Shown here: piece after piece, positions 14,143 to 25,833 of the stretch
How positions within the stretch are numbered: the stretch's first letter is position 1
Layout: every line of letters begins with the position of its first letter
Source of the DNA: DATACN01 sp038215095
GTDB taxonomy: Bacteria > Actinomycetota > Thermoleophilia > Solirubrobacterales > Thermoleophilaceae
Assembly (NCBI GenBank): GCA_038215095.1
Contig: JBBQRG010000023.1
Location: forward strand, 1-38,087
Direction of reading: 5' to 3'
DNA: 38,087 nucleotides
Notes under the pieces: generated by a model
Told to the model about the DNA's origin: nothing
The model's input: the letters and a program-made list of their open reading frames with translations, nothing else
The model's database searches: none
Program-made: the position numbers and the translations under genes

Positions 14143-14803
14143 GCACGGTCACCTTCCCGCGACCCAGGGTGACGACCCCCGCGCGCTCCAAGGTGGCGAG
14201 GAACCGGCTTGCGCTCTCCCGCGAGGTCCCCGACAGGCCGGCGATCTCCGCCTGCGTCGCCTCGATCAGCACGTCGCCGTCGACCTCGCCGCGCTCGGCC
14301 TTGCGCGCCGCGGTCTGGGACAGCAGCGCGCTGGCCACGCGGCCGGACACGGTCTGGAAGGACTGCTGGAGCAGCCGCTCGGTGGTGCGGCTCACGCGCT
14401 CCGCCAGGGCCTTCAGCAGCTTGCTCGCGATGTCGGGGTTCTGCCTGATCAGCCGCTGCACGTCGGGGGCCAGCAGCGCCACCGCCTCGGTGGGCTCGAT
14501 CGCCTCGGCCGTGGCCGAGCGCGTCTCGCCGCGGAACATCGCCAGCTCGCCGAACATGTTGCCGCTGCGCAGCTCGGCGATCGCCACGACGCGGCCATCC
14601 TGGTGCTCGCGCGTCAATAGGACCGCGCCCGACATCAGCAGGTAGGTGGTGTCGCCCTCGTCGCCCTCCCTGAAGATCACCTCGCCGCGCTCCCAGCGCC
14701 GCGGCACCGAAACGTGCACGACCTCGTCCAGCTCGCGCCGCTCGAGGCCCGAGAAGACCTCGGTACGCGACAGGAGTGAGGCTGTCTCCTCACCGGTCGG
14801 CAT
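14108..14803 (-). CDS. Crp/Fnr-family transcriptional regulator
   Basis: This 231-residue regulator has an N-terminal cyclic-nucleotide-binding beta-barrel (about 15-130) and a C-terminal Crp-type winged helix (about 150-225). The phosphate-binding cassette region reads GNMFGELAMF with Arg95-Ser96 (ETRSATAE), the same Arg-Ser pair that contacts cyclic nucleotide in Crp. The helix-turn-helix is at 185-206 (AEIAGLSGTSRESASRFL). No Fnr-type cysteine cluster is visible. It heads the pcm-nudix-ASCH operon and is divergent from threonine dehydratase across only 23 bases holding a palindrome, so autoregulation is likely. The class III cyclase at 2984 could supply its ligand (inference). Confidence 0.92.
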   Translation of the reverse strand: MPTGEETASLLSRTEVFSGLERRELDEVVHVSVPRRWERGEVIFREGDEGDTTYLLMSGAVLLTREHQDGRVVAIAELRSGNMFGELAMFRGETRSATAEAIEPTEAVALLAPDVQRLIRQNPDIASKLLKALAERVSRTTERLLQQSFQTVSGRVASALLSQTAARKAERGEVDGDVLIEATQAEIAGLSGTSRESASRFLATLERAGVVTLGRGKVTVHDPERLRNYIH

Positions 14804-14804
14804 A

Positions 14805-14820
14805 CTGGGAATACTCTCAG
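14805..14820. promoter_or_regulatory. Imperfect palindrome between divergent crp-like and ilvA genes
   Basis: The 23-base gap between the two start codons contains CTGGGAATACTCTCAG, a 16-bp palindrome with 12 of 16 symmetric positions (core TGGGA-N4-TCTCA). It overlaps -10-like hexamers in both directions: TACTCT 14812-14817 toward ilvA, nine bases from its ATG, and GAGTAT (read on the minus strand, 14816-14811) seven bases from the regulator's ATG. This is a plausible binding site for the Crp-like protein, repressing or balancing both promoters. The half-sites resemble, but do not equal, classical Crp (TGTGA) or Fnr (TTGAT) half-sites. Confidence 0.45.
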
Positions 14821-14826
14821 CACTGC

Positions 14827-16065
14827 ATGGCTGTGGTCGACTCGAGCGTTACGGAAGGCAACATCGAGGATGCGGCTCGCCTGATCTCGGGCCGCGTGCG
14901 GGAGACCCCGCTGCTGCCGGCCGGCGAGCTTTCGCGGCGGGTGGGCACGCGGGTGCTGCTCAAGGCCGAGAACCTGCAGCTCACCGGCTCCTTCAAGCCG
15001 CGCGGGGCCTTCAACGCGATCGCCCGCCTACCCGAGGAGGCCCTGCGGCGCGGCGTTGTGGCCGCCAGCGCCGGCAACCACGCGCAGGCCGTGGCGTTCG
15101 CCGCGCGCGAGATGGGCTCGAAGGCGACCCTCGTGATGCCGGCGGGCGCGCCGCTCGCGAAGGTCGCGGCGGTGCGCCAGTACGGCGGCGAGGTACGCCT
15201 GGTGGAGGGCGGCTACGACGAGGCCGGCAAGGCGGCACAGGCGGTAGCCCAGGAGGAGGGCAAGACCATCGTGCACGCCTTCGACCAGGCGGAGGTCGTG
15301 GCCGGCCAGGGCACCGTGGGCCTCGAGCTTCGCCGTGACGCGCCCGAGCTCAAGCTGGTGGTGGTGCCGCTCGGCGGCGGCGGCCTGGCGGCCGGCATCG
15401 CGATCGCGCTGGCGGAACGCATGCCCTCAGCGCGCGTGGTCGGCGTCCAGTCGGAGGCCTGCGCGCCCTATCCCGCCTCGCTCGAGGCCCACGAGCCCGT
15501 CGGGGCGAGGTCGGCCAGCAGCACTATCTGCGACGGCATCGCCGTGAAGCGCCCCGGCGACTTCACCCTGCCGCTGATCCAGCGCTACGTGCAGGAGGTG
15601 GTCACGGTCTCGGACGACGAGGTCGCCGAGGCGATGGTGCTGCTGCTGGAGCGCTCGAAGCTCGTGGTGGAGGGCGCCGGCGCCGTGAGCGTGGCGGCCC
15701 TGATGCACGGCAAGCTCAAGCCCCCGCCCGGCGGCGAGGTGTGTGCCGTGCTGTCGGGCGGCAACGTGGACGCCTCGCTGCTGTCGGAGTGCATCCGGAT
15801 GGGCGAGACCGCCGCCGGCCGCCGGATGGTCGTCTCGACCGTGGTGCCCGACCGCCCGGGCGCGCTGTCTCGCCTGCTTGCGGCCGTGGCCGCCCATGGC
15901 GGGAACGTGGTGGACGTGGAGCACCTGCGCGACGGCATCGACCTGCACGTGCGCGAGACGGCGATCAAGCTCGTCCTGCAGACCGGCGGCAACGAGAACG
16001 GCAGGGAGATCCTCGACGCCGTAAGGGCTGAGGGCTTCTCGGTGCGCGTTGAGCGAGAAGCCTAG
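14827..16065 (+). CDS. ilvA: Threonine dehydratase (threonine ammonia-lyase) with ACT domain
   Basis: This 412-residue PLP enzyme converts threonine to 2-oxobutanoate and ammonia, as in isoleucine synthesis or threonine breakdown. The PLP lysine is K57 in SFKPRG. The phosphate-binding glycine loop is PLGGGGLAAG, the substrate loop SAGNHAQ is present, and a C-terminal ACT-like domain (from about 330, STVVPDRPGALSRLL) would bind an amino-acid effector. Length matches the short form with one ACT domain. An in-phase ATG at 14776 lies inside the divergent Crp-like gene, so ATG 14827 is chosen. It lies nine bases after a -10-like TACTCT, fitting a leaderless message. Confidence 0.92.
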   Translation: MAVVDSSVTEGNIEDAARLISGRVRETPLLPAGELSRRVGTRVLLKAENLQLTGSFKPRGAFNAIARLPEEALRRGVVAASAGNHAQAVAFAAREMGSKATLVMPAGAPLAKVAAVRQYGGEVRLVEGGYDEAGKAAQAVAQEEGKTIVHAFDQAEVVAGQGTVGLELRRDAPELKLVVVPLGGGGLAAGIAIALAERMPSARVVGVQSEACAPYPASLEAHEPVGARSASSTICDGIAVKRPGDFTLPLIQRYVQEVVTVSDDEVAEAMVLLLERSKLVVEGAGAVSVAALMHGKLKPPPGGEVCAVLSGGNVDASLLSECIRMGETAAGRRMVVSTVVPDRPGALSRLLAAVAAHGGNVVDVEHLRDGIDLHVRETAIKLVLQTGGNENGREILDAVRAEGFSVRVEREA

Positions 16066-16111
16066 GACCCGACGCCCGCCTGGCTAGGGGGCGCCGGGCA
16101 GCGCGGTGGAC

Positions 16112-16131
16112 GCGGCCTGCCTGGGAGCCGC
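16112..16131. terminator. Possible bidirectional terminator hairpin
   Basis: GCGGC 16112-16116 can pair with GCCGC 16127-16131 around a 10-base loop, in the 87-base gap between the convergent ilvA and aldo/keto reductase genes. The stem is short and no U tract is present on either side, so the call rests mainly on position. Confidence 0.25.
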
Positions 16132-16152
16132 CTGCGGAAGCGCGATCGTTAT

Positions 16153-17127
16153 CTAGTTCTCGACCGTCGCCATGCCGCCCTCGGCATAGCGCTCGCCCGC
16201 GGTTGCGCCCACCGGCACCGCTTCGTCCAGAGCGCTCAGCTGCTCGTCCGACAGCTCCGCGTCCGCGGCCGCCACGTTCTCCTCCAGGTACTTGACGCGC
16301 TTGGTGCCGGGGATCGGCGCCACGTCGTCGCCCTGGTGCAGCAACCATGCGAGCGCCAGCTGGGCGGGGGTGCAGCCCACCTCTTCGGCGATCTCGCGCA
16401 CGCGCTCGACACGCTTGAGGTTCTGTTCCCAGTTGTCGCCCTGGAAGCGGGGCGAGCTGCGCCGGAAGTCGTCCTCGCTCAGGTCGTCGGTCGAGGTGAA
16501 CGCGCCGGCCAGAACGCCGCGGCCGAGCGGGCTGTAGGGCACGATGCCCACGCCCAGCTCGCGGGCGGCCGGGATGATCTCCTGCTCGATCTCGCGCGTG
16601 AACAGCGACCACTCGCTCTGCAAAGCCGTGATGGGGTGCACGTCGTTGGCCTCGCGCAACGTGTCCGCGTTGACCTCGCTCAGGCCGAGGTAGCGCACCT
16701 TTCCCTGGTCGACCAGTTCGGCCATCGTGCCCACGCTCTCGGCGATCGGCACGTCCGGGTCGCGGCGGTGCATGTAGTAGAGGTCGATCTGGTCGATGCC
16801 GAGCCGCTTCAGCGAGTTGTCGCAGGCCTCGCGGATCCACTCGGGGCTGTTGTCCACCCAGCGCTTGTCGCCGTCGCGGCGGTTGGCGAACTTGGTGGCG
16901 ATCACGAGCCCGTCGCGGCGGTCGGATATGGCCTTGCCCACCAGCTCCTCGTTGTGGCCCTGGCCGTACATGTCGGCGGTGTCGAGAAACGTCACGCCCA
17001 GGTCGAGCGCGCGGTGAATCGTGTCGATCGATTCGCTCTCGTCGGTCTCGCCGTAGAACTCGGACATTCCCATGCAGCCGAGGCCCAGCTCGGAGACGGT
17101 CAGCTCTCTCAGATTTCGTTGATCCAT
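16153..17127 (-). CDS. Aldo/keto reductase
   Basis: This 324-residue NADPH-dependent oxidoreductase of the AKR superfamily has the full catalytic tetrad: D49 and Y54 (DTADMYGQGHNE), K79 (IATKF) and H120 (YYMHRRD). The N-terminal VSELGLGCMGMSEFYG and the central GVGIVPYSPLGRGVL are typical of the YajO/AKR13-like group. The substrate is unknown but likely an aldehyde or quinone. The start is ATG 17127; an open frame further upstream is not family-like and overlaps the divergent secreted-protein gene. The gene is convergent with ilvA. Confidence 0.92.
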   Translation of the reverse strand: MDQRNLRELTVSELGLGCMGMSEFYGETDESESIDTIHRALDLGVTFLDTADMYGQGHNEELVGKAISDRRDGLVIATKFANRRDGDKRWVDNSPEWIREACDNSLKRLGIDQIDLYYMHRRDPDVPIAESVGTMAELVDQGKVRYLGLSEVNADTLREANDVHPITALQSEWSLFTREIEQEIIPAARELGVGIVPYSPLGRGVLAGAFTSTDDLSEDDFRRSSPRFQGDNWEQNLKRVERVREIAEEVGCTPAQLALAWLLHQGDDVAPIPGTKRVKYLEENVAAADAELSDEQLSALDEAVPVGATAGERYAEGGMATVEN

Positions 17128-17134
17128 GTAGTAC

Positions 17135-17165
17135 CTATGCCCGTCTCGCGGCTGGCTATGCCCGT
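17135..17165. promoter_or_regulatory. 10-bp direct repeat in a divergent promoter region
   Basis: CTATGCCCGT occurs at 17135-17144 and again at 17156-17165, exactly 21 bp apart (two helical turns). It lies in the 76-base gap between the divergent aldo/keto reductase and secreted-protein genes. Spacing on one face of the helix suggests an operator for a dimer or tandem regulator. No palindromic structure or known consensus is recognised. Confidence 0.35.
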
Positions 17166-17203
17166 TGCTCAAGGCTGGCGCGAGGCAACCGATAGGGGAA
17201 GAG

Positions 17204-17842
17204 ATGGCACGCCGTACCGCCCTTCCCCTGCTGGCGCTCCTGATCCTCTTTGTGAGCGCCGTCCCCGCCCACGCCCAGGAGGCCGTCGAGCCTCCCGCGC
17301 CGACCGGGCGCGCCCAGTCGCTCTCGCCCAGAGGCCCCCTCTTCCAGCCTGGCGTCCACGCCTCCGCGCGCCGCAACACGCTCTGGGCCACCGTGAACGT
17401 GTGCGACACCTTCGAGTCGCCGGACGCAATGGGCCTGCGGGCCAGCATGCCCGGCAACGGCACCGACCAGCGCATGTACATGCGCTTCTCGGCCCAGTGG
17501 TACAGCGGCCTGCACCAGGCCTGGCTGCCGGTGCCGAACGGCCGCTCCCCGTGGGTGTTCGTCGGCTCGGCGCGCTACAGCGCCCGCCAGGGCGGCTGGA
17601 GCTTCGACTTCGTGACTCCCTCCTACGGACGCGCCTACATCCTGCGCGGCTCGGTGGAGTACCAGTGGCGCTCGGTGCGACGTGAGAAAAGTGTTAAGAA
17701 GGGCGTCAAGCGCGCCCGCTACCGTGTGGCTCGGGAGCGCTCGGCGCTCACTGCCACCGGTCTCAAGAACGTGCGAGGGGGAGACCCCAAGGGCACGTCG
17801 AAGGCGATGTGTGCGGTGGCGAACGTGGGCGACGGTCACTGA
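17204..17842 (+). CDS. Secreted protein of unknown function, first of a tandem pair
   Basis: This 212-residue exported protein has a signal peptide (MARRTALPLLALLILFVSAV, cleavage likely after AHA near residue 24). The mature part has a core of about 95 residues beginning LWATVNVCDT and ending SVEYQWR, rich in aromatic residues and strands. A basic tail follows (KKGVKRARYR, then a closing Cys in MCAVANVGDGH). ATG 17204 is chosen for its AGGGGA site at 17194-17199; the in-phase ATG at 17165 would spoil the signal peptide. The next gene is a shorter paralog. The family is not recognised; two conserved cysteines could form a disulfide outside the cell. Confidence 0.8.
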   Translation: MARRTALPLLALLILFVSAVPAHAQEAVEPPAPTGRAQSLSPRGPLFQPGVHASARRNTLWATVNVCDTFESPDAMGLRASMPGNGTDQRMYMRFSAQWYSGLHQAWLPVPNGRSPWVFVGSARYSARQGGWSFDFVTPSYGRAYILRGSVEYQWRSVRREKSVKKGVKRARYRVARERSALTATGLKNVRGGDPKGTSKAMCAVANVGDGH

Positions 17843-17875
17843 CCCGACCCGATGCCGGCGCGCCCACTCGCCGCG

Positions 17876-18331
17876 ATGACTCGAAAACTCACGCTGACCG
17901 CCCTGCTCCTGGCGCTGGCCGTGGCCGCGCCGGGCGAAGCCTCCGCCGCGACGCAGGGACCGCTCTGGGCGACCGTGAACGTGTGCACTCCCAGCAGCGT
18001 CGGAATGCGCGCCAGCCTGCCGGGTGACGGCACCGCCAAGCAGCAGTTCGTGCGCTTCAGCGCCCAGTGGTGGAGCCGGCTCAAGCACGAATGGCTGCCA
18101 ATCGGCGGCGCCCCGGACTCCCCCTGGCTGCCCGCCGGCTCCGCGCTGTCGATTTCGAGCCAGGCGGGCTGGACCTTCTCGATCCAGCAGCCGCCGCCGG
18201 GCGCCGTGTTCCTGATCCGCGGGGTCGCCCAGCTCCAATGGCGCGACGGCGCCCGCGTGGTGCGCAGCTCCACCCAGGTCACGCGCGCGGGAGCGCCCGG
18301 GGTCTCGCGCGGCTCGTGCCAGCTGCCCTAG
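17876..18331 (+). CDS. Secreted protein of unknown function, second of a tandem pair
   Basis: This 151-residue paralog of the preceding gene has signal peptide MTRKLTLTALLLALAVAAP with likely cleavage after EASA. The shared core runs from LWATVNVCTP through MRASLPGDG, RFSAQWW, EWLPIG and LQWRDG to a terminal RGSCQLP. Both proteins keep one early and one late cysteine. ATG 17852 in the same frame is an alternative start eight residues earlier. The gap to the first gene is 33 bases. The TAG stop shares a CTAG with the stop of the convergent GDPD gene. Function unknown; duplication of a small exported protein suggests an envelope or extracellular role. Confidence 0.8.
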   Translation: MTRKLTLTALLLALAVAAPGEASAATQGPLWATVNVCTPSSVGMRASLPGDGTAKQQFVRFSAQWWSRLKHEWLPIGGAPDSPWLPAGSALSISSQAGWTFSIQQPPPGAVFLIRGVAQLQWRDGARVVRSSTQVTRAGAPGVSRGSCQLP

Positions 18332-19032
18332 ACGGGAGCCGGCTCGTCGAACAGGCGCGGGTCGTTGGTGATCACGCCGTCGACGCCGAGCCGCTCGAGC
18401 CAGGCGATCCGCTTGCGGTCGTCCACGGTCCAGACGTAGAGCTGGCCGCCGGCCTCGCGGACGGACTTGGCCAGGCGCCCGCTGACGAGTATCCAGTGCG
18501 CCATCAGCGCCTCGCAGTGCCCGGCCCGGATCGAGGCCGCGGCCTGCGCGGGCAGGCGCAGGGCCCACATGCGGGCCAGCGCGTACGCGGCGGGCGCCAA
18601 CACGGTTTGGGTGTAGTCGCGCTTGACCTTCGGCACCGACCAGCCACGGCGCTGGCCGGGGGCGAGCTCCCCGAGGACGGCCAAGCTCTCCCTGTACTGG
18701 CTCGACACGATCGAGCGGGCGTCGAGGCCGCGCTCGCGCAGGCCGTCCGCGACCTCGCGCTCGAAGCCCGGCAGCTTCAGGTCGACGATCAGCTCCACGT
18801 CGCGGTAGGCCTCGCCGGCGAAGTGGTCCAGCCCCTCCTCCAGGGTCAGGCACTCGCGCGAGTCGGCGTCCTCCCAGTCGTGGGCCAGCACGAGGCGGTG
18901 GTCGCGGGTTCGCAGGATGTCGAACTCGATCACGTCGACGCCGTGCTCCAGCGCCGCCGCGAAGCTGGCCGGCGTGTTGCCGGGCGCCACGTGGTCGGCG
19001 CCCTTGTGGCCGACGCGGATCAGGCCTGACAC
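18328..19032 (-). CDS. Glycerophosphodiester phosphodiesterase-family protein, divergent active site
   Basis: This 234-residue TIM-barrel protein fits the GDPD family, which hydrolyses glycerophosphodiesters to glycerol-3-phosphate and an alcohol. The start region reads VGHKGADHVAPGNTPASF and continues EFDILRTRDHRLVLAHD. The usual HRG is HKG and the usual PENT is PGNT, so the Arg and a metal-ligand Glu are replaced, while IEFD and the second His (AHD) are kept. The barrel ends with VDGVITNDPRLF, as in the family. GTG 19032 is the most likely start, overlapping the Nei stop by 13 bases, though no ribosome site is clear. It is the last gene of the CGNR-lhr-nei operon. Confidence 0.85.
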   Translation of the reverse strand: MSGLIRVGHKGADHVAPGNTPASFAAALEHGVDVIEFDILRTRDHRLVLAHDWEDADSRECLTLEEGLDHFAGEAYRDVELIVDLKLPGFEREVADGLRERGLDARSIVSSQYRESLAVLGELAPGQRRGWSVPKVKRDYTQTVLAPAAYALARMWALRLPAQAAASIRAGHCEALMAHWILVSGRLAKSVREAGGQLYVWTVDDRKRIAWLERLGVDGVITNDPRLFDEPAPV

Positions 19033-19817
19033 CGGGGGCACCAGAAGGTCGTGCGGTTGTCGTCGCCCTGGCCGCGGGCGCGGATCGGGGCGTTGCAGCG
19101 CCGGCAGGGCAGGCCGGCTCGCTCGTGCACCCAGACGGCCCAGCGGCCGCCCGGGGCGGTGGTGATGCGTCCGCCCTTCACGGCCGACTCGCGCATCCGC
19201 GGCCGCGCCTCGCGCACGATCGCGAGGGCCTCGTCGTCGCTCAGGTCGCCGAGCTTGCGCCAGGGGTCGACCCCCGCCAGGAAGCACGCCTCGCACTTCC
19301 AGATGTTCCCGATCCCGGCCACGATTCGCTGGTCGAGCACGGCGTCGCCGATGCCGCGCGTGGGGTCGTCCTCGCGCAGGCGCCGCAGGTAGTCGTCCTC
19401 GCTGAAGTCGTCGGCGATCAGGTCCGGGCCCAGGCCGGCTATGCGCCGGCCGAAGCGCGTGCGCGAGTCGGTCATCAGCTCCAGGACCGGGCCGTCGAAC
19501 TCCACGACCTCGTGCTCCGGCGTGCGGATCACGAGCCAGGCGCGCCGCGGTGAGCGGCGCCAGCGCTGTCCGCGCTCGTAGACGCCCCACTTGCCGGTCA
19601 TGCGCAGGTGCGAGTGCAGGGTCAGGTCGCCCTCGAAGCGCACGAACAGGTGCTTGCCGTGGGCGTCCACGCGCCTGACGGCCTGGCCGCGCAGGCGCTC
19701 GGGCCAGCGGTCCGCGGCGTGGCGCGGGTCGGGGGTCGCGATCTCCAGGATGTCGCTGCCCACGAGTGCCTCGCGGATCCGGTTCGCGGCGTGGTGGATG
19801 GTGTCGCCCTCGGGCAT
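19020..19817 (-). CDS. nei: Endonuclease VIII-type DNA glycosylase (Nei/Fpg family)
   Basis: This 265-residue base-excision repair enzyme removes oxidised bases and cuts at the abasic site. Residues MPEGDT place the catalytic Pro2-Glu3 of the Nei branch at the N-terminus, with the catalytic lysine in DAHGKHLF near residue 55. The helix-two-turn-helix contains GIGNIWKCEACF, and the C-terminal zinc finger has two CxxC pairs (CRRC and CPRC). It is 18 bases downstream of lhr on the same strand. The same lhr-nei neighbourhood is known in mycobacteria (Nei2), so a joint role in repair is likely. Confidence 0.93.
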   Translation of the reverse strand: MPEGDTIHHAANRIREALVGSDILEIATPDPRHAADRWPERLRGQAVRRVDAHGKHLFVRFEGDLTLHSHLRMTGKWGVYERGQRWRRSPRRAWLVIRTPEHEVVEFDGPVLELMTDSRTRFGRRIAGLGPDLIADDFSEDDYLRRLREDDPTRGIGDAVLDQRIVAGIGNIWKCEACFLAGVDPWRKLGDLSDDEALAIVREARPRMRESAVKGGRITTAPGGRWAVWVHERAGLPCRRCNAPIRARGQGDDNRTTFWCPRCQA

Positions 19818-19835
19818 TGGGCCTCAGAGTAGGGG

Positions 19836-24201
<4,366 letters not shown>

Positions 24202-24212
<11 letters not shown>

Positions 24213-24840
24213 GCGACTTCGAATCTACAGGGGGACGGGCGCGCTGACGCCTGTACAGGCGCCGCATCTTCTCGCGGCTGCCGCAGCCGTCCATCGTGCA
24301 CCACTTGCGCCTGCCGCTCGTGTCGAAGAAGAGCCAGCCGCAGTGGCGCCCGGGGCAGCGGTGGACGCGCCGCAGGCGCTCCGGGTCGGCCAGAAGCGCC
24401 ATCGCGTCGGCCGCCACGGCGAAGCGCACGCGGCGCGGCTCGCTCCTGCGCCACTCGAGTTGCCAGCGGCCACCATCCTCGCCGAGCCACCCCGCGTCCG
24501 CTGCCTCGGCGTGCGTTCGCGCGAGCAGGTCGAGGTCGGCCCGAGCGGGGCGCTCGCCGGCGTCCGCCGCCGCGAAAATTCCGTACAACGCGGCCCGCAG
24601 CTCGAGCGCCGCCGCCAGCTCGGGAGGCGGGATCGCCGGCGGCCGGGCGCCGAACAGCCCTACGCGCCGCCCCCAGCGCCCGAGCTCGCCCGGCTGCGTG
24701 AGCGCGTCGCTGGCCAGGTCGAGCGGCTCGCCGGCCTCGGTCCAGTCCACGCTGTTCGCGAAGTCGAGGCAGAGCGAACCACCCAGCAGCTTGATCGTCT
24801 CCGGGGTCTCGTTGGCATGTGCCTTACCATTTAAAAGCAT
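24202..24840 (-). CDS. CGNR/ABATE-domain zinc-finger regulator
   Basis: This 212-residue protein has an N-terminal ABATE-like domain (GGSLCLDFANSVDW near residues 20-33) and a C-terminal CGNR zinc finger. The finger has CPGRHC, WLFFDTSGRRKWC and CTMDGCGSREKMRRLYRR; the signature is CGSR, with Ser replacing Asn. Such proteins are regarded as transcriptional regulators. It overlaps the lhr start, so it is the first gene of the lhr-nei-GDPD operon, and it is divergent from azlCD across 22 bases. ATG 24840 is the only reasonable start. A -10-like TACCTT lies eight bases upstream, fitting a leaderless transcript. An inverted repeat straddling this start suggests autoregulation. Confidence 0.88.
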
Positions 24841-24852
24841 CAACCGGTAAGG
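24822..24852. promoter_or_regulatory. Inverted repeat and overlapping divergent promoters, CGNR gene / azlC
   Basis: CCTTACC 24822-24828 and GGTAAGG 24846-24852 form a perfect 7-bp inverted repeat with a 17-base spacer spanning the CGNR start codon. The right arm overlaps two -10-like hexamers facing opposite ways: TAAGGT 24848-24853, nine bases before the azlC GTG, and TACCTT on the minus strand (24854-24849), eight bases before the CGNR ATG. The region is unusually AT-rich for the window. A regulator bound here would block both promoters; the CGNR protein is the obvious candidate. Confidence 0.5.
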
Positions 24853-24862
24853 TAGCGCATTC

Positions 24863-25525
24863 GTGGACCAGCCGAACGACATTCCAGCCGGCATCAGGGC
24901 CGGGCTGCCGCTGGTGCTGCCCACGCTGGCGCTGGGCGTGTCCTTCGGCGTGCTCGCCAAGCCCGTCATGGGCAGCGTGGCGCCGATCGTGATGTCGGTG
25001 ATCGTGTTCTCAGGCGCCGCCCAGTTCGCGGCGCTGAGCGTGCTCGCGGCGGGAGGCGGCCCCCTCGCCGCGATCGTGGCCGGCCTGCTGCTGAACCTGC
25101 GCTTCCTGCCGATGGGCTTCGCCGTGGCGCCGGCTTTGCGCGGGCGACCGCTCGCCCGCGCCGCCCAGGGCCAGGCCTTGGTGGACGCGTCCTTTGCGAT
25201 CGCCAGCCGGCAGGACGGCAGCTTCGACCGCGAGATCCTGCTGGGCGCGACCATCCCGCAGGCCGCGGCCTGGATCGGCGGCACCATGATCGGCGCGCTG
25301 GCGGGCTCGGTGTTCGGCGACCCGCGCAGCATCGGGCTCGACGGGGTGTTCCTGGCCTTTTACCTGTCGCTGCTGGTGGGCGAGGTGAACGACCGCCGGA
25401 CGCTTCTCGCGGCGGGCCTGGGCGCGCTGATCACGCTGGCGCTGATGCCGTTCGCGCCGCCCGGCGTGCCGGTGGTGGCAGCCGCGCTGGCCGCGCTGCT
25501 GGGACTGCGCGGGAGCCGCCCGTGA
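24863..25525 (+). CDS. azlC: AzlC-family branched-chain amino acid exporter, large subunit
   Basis: This 220-residue membrane protein of the LIV-E/AzlC family has about seven membrane segments. Typical stretches are LGVSFGVLAKPVM, VFSGAAQFAALSVLAAGG and NLRFLPMGFAVAPALRG. With the small subunit AzlD it exports branched-chain amino acids or analogues. The start is GTG 24863; the stop overlaps azlD as GTGA (25522-25525). It is transcribed divergently from the CGNR regulator, which may control it. Confidence 0.93.
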   Translation: MDQPNDIPAGIRAGLPLVLPTLALGVSFGVLAKPVMGSVAPIVMSVIVFSGAAQFAALSVLAAGGGPLAAIVAGLLLNLRFLPMGFAVAPALRGRPLARAAQGQALVDASFAIASRQDGSFDREILLGATIPQAAAWIGGTMIGALAGSVFGDPRSIGLDGVFLAFYLSLLVGEVNDRRTLLAAGLGALITLALMPFAPPGVPVVAAALAALLGLRGSRP

Positions 25526-25833
25526 GCGACACCTGGATCACGATCGCCGTGCTGGCGGTCTGCACGCTCATCATCAAGGCCTCCGGCCCGCTGGCGCTGG
25601 GCGGCCGCTCGCTGCCCGACCACGTATCGTCGGTCACCCGCCTCGTGGCGCCCGCGCTGCTGGCCTCGCTCGTCGTCTACGAGACGCTCAGCGCCGACGG
25701 CACGGGCCTCACGGCCGACGCTCGCCTGGCCGGGCTGGGCGCGGCGGCGGTCGTCCTGGCGCTGCGCTTGCCGATGATGGCCGCGGTGGTCGCCGCAGCC
25801 GCGGCCACCGCGCTGGCGCGCACGCTTGCCTAG
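25522..25833 (+). CDS. azlD: AzlD-family branched-chain amino acid exporter, small subunit
   Basis: This 103-residue membrane protein has three to four hydrophobic segments and the AzlD landmarks KASGPLALGGRSLPDHV and LVAPALLASLVVYE. It partners with AzlC in an LIV-E type exporter. The GTG start overlaps azlC by 4 bases. The TAG stop shares CTAG 25830-25833 with the stop of the convergent NlpC/P60 gene. Confidence 0.92.
   Translation: MSDTWITIAVLAVCTLIIKASGPLALGGRSLPDHVSSVTRLVAPALLASLVVYETLSADGTGLTADARLAGLGAAAVVLALRLPMMAAVVAAAAATALARTLA

Noticed and set aside
14776..14826. Upstream in-frame ATG for threonine dehydratase
   Set aside because: It would lie inside the Crp-like coding sequence and add a non-conserved peptide; ATG 14827 fits the family N-terminus and the -10 element.
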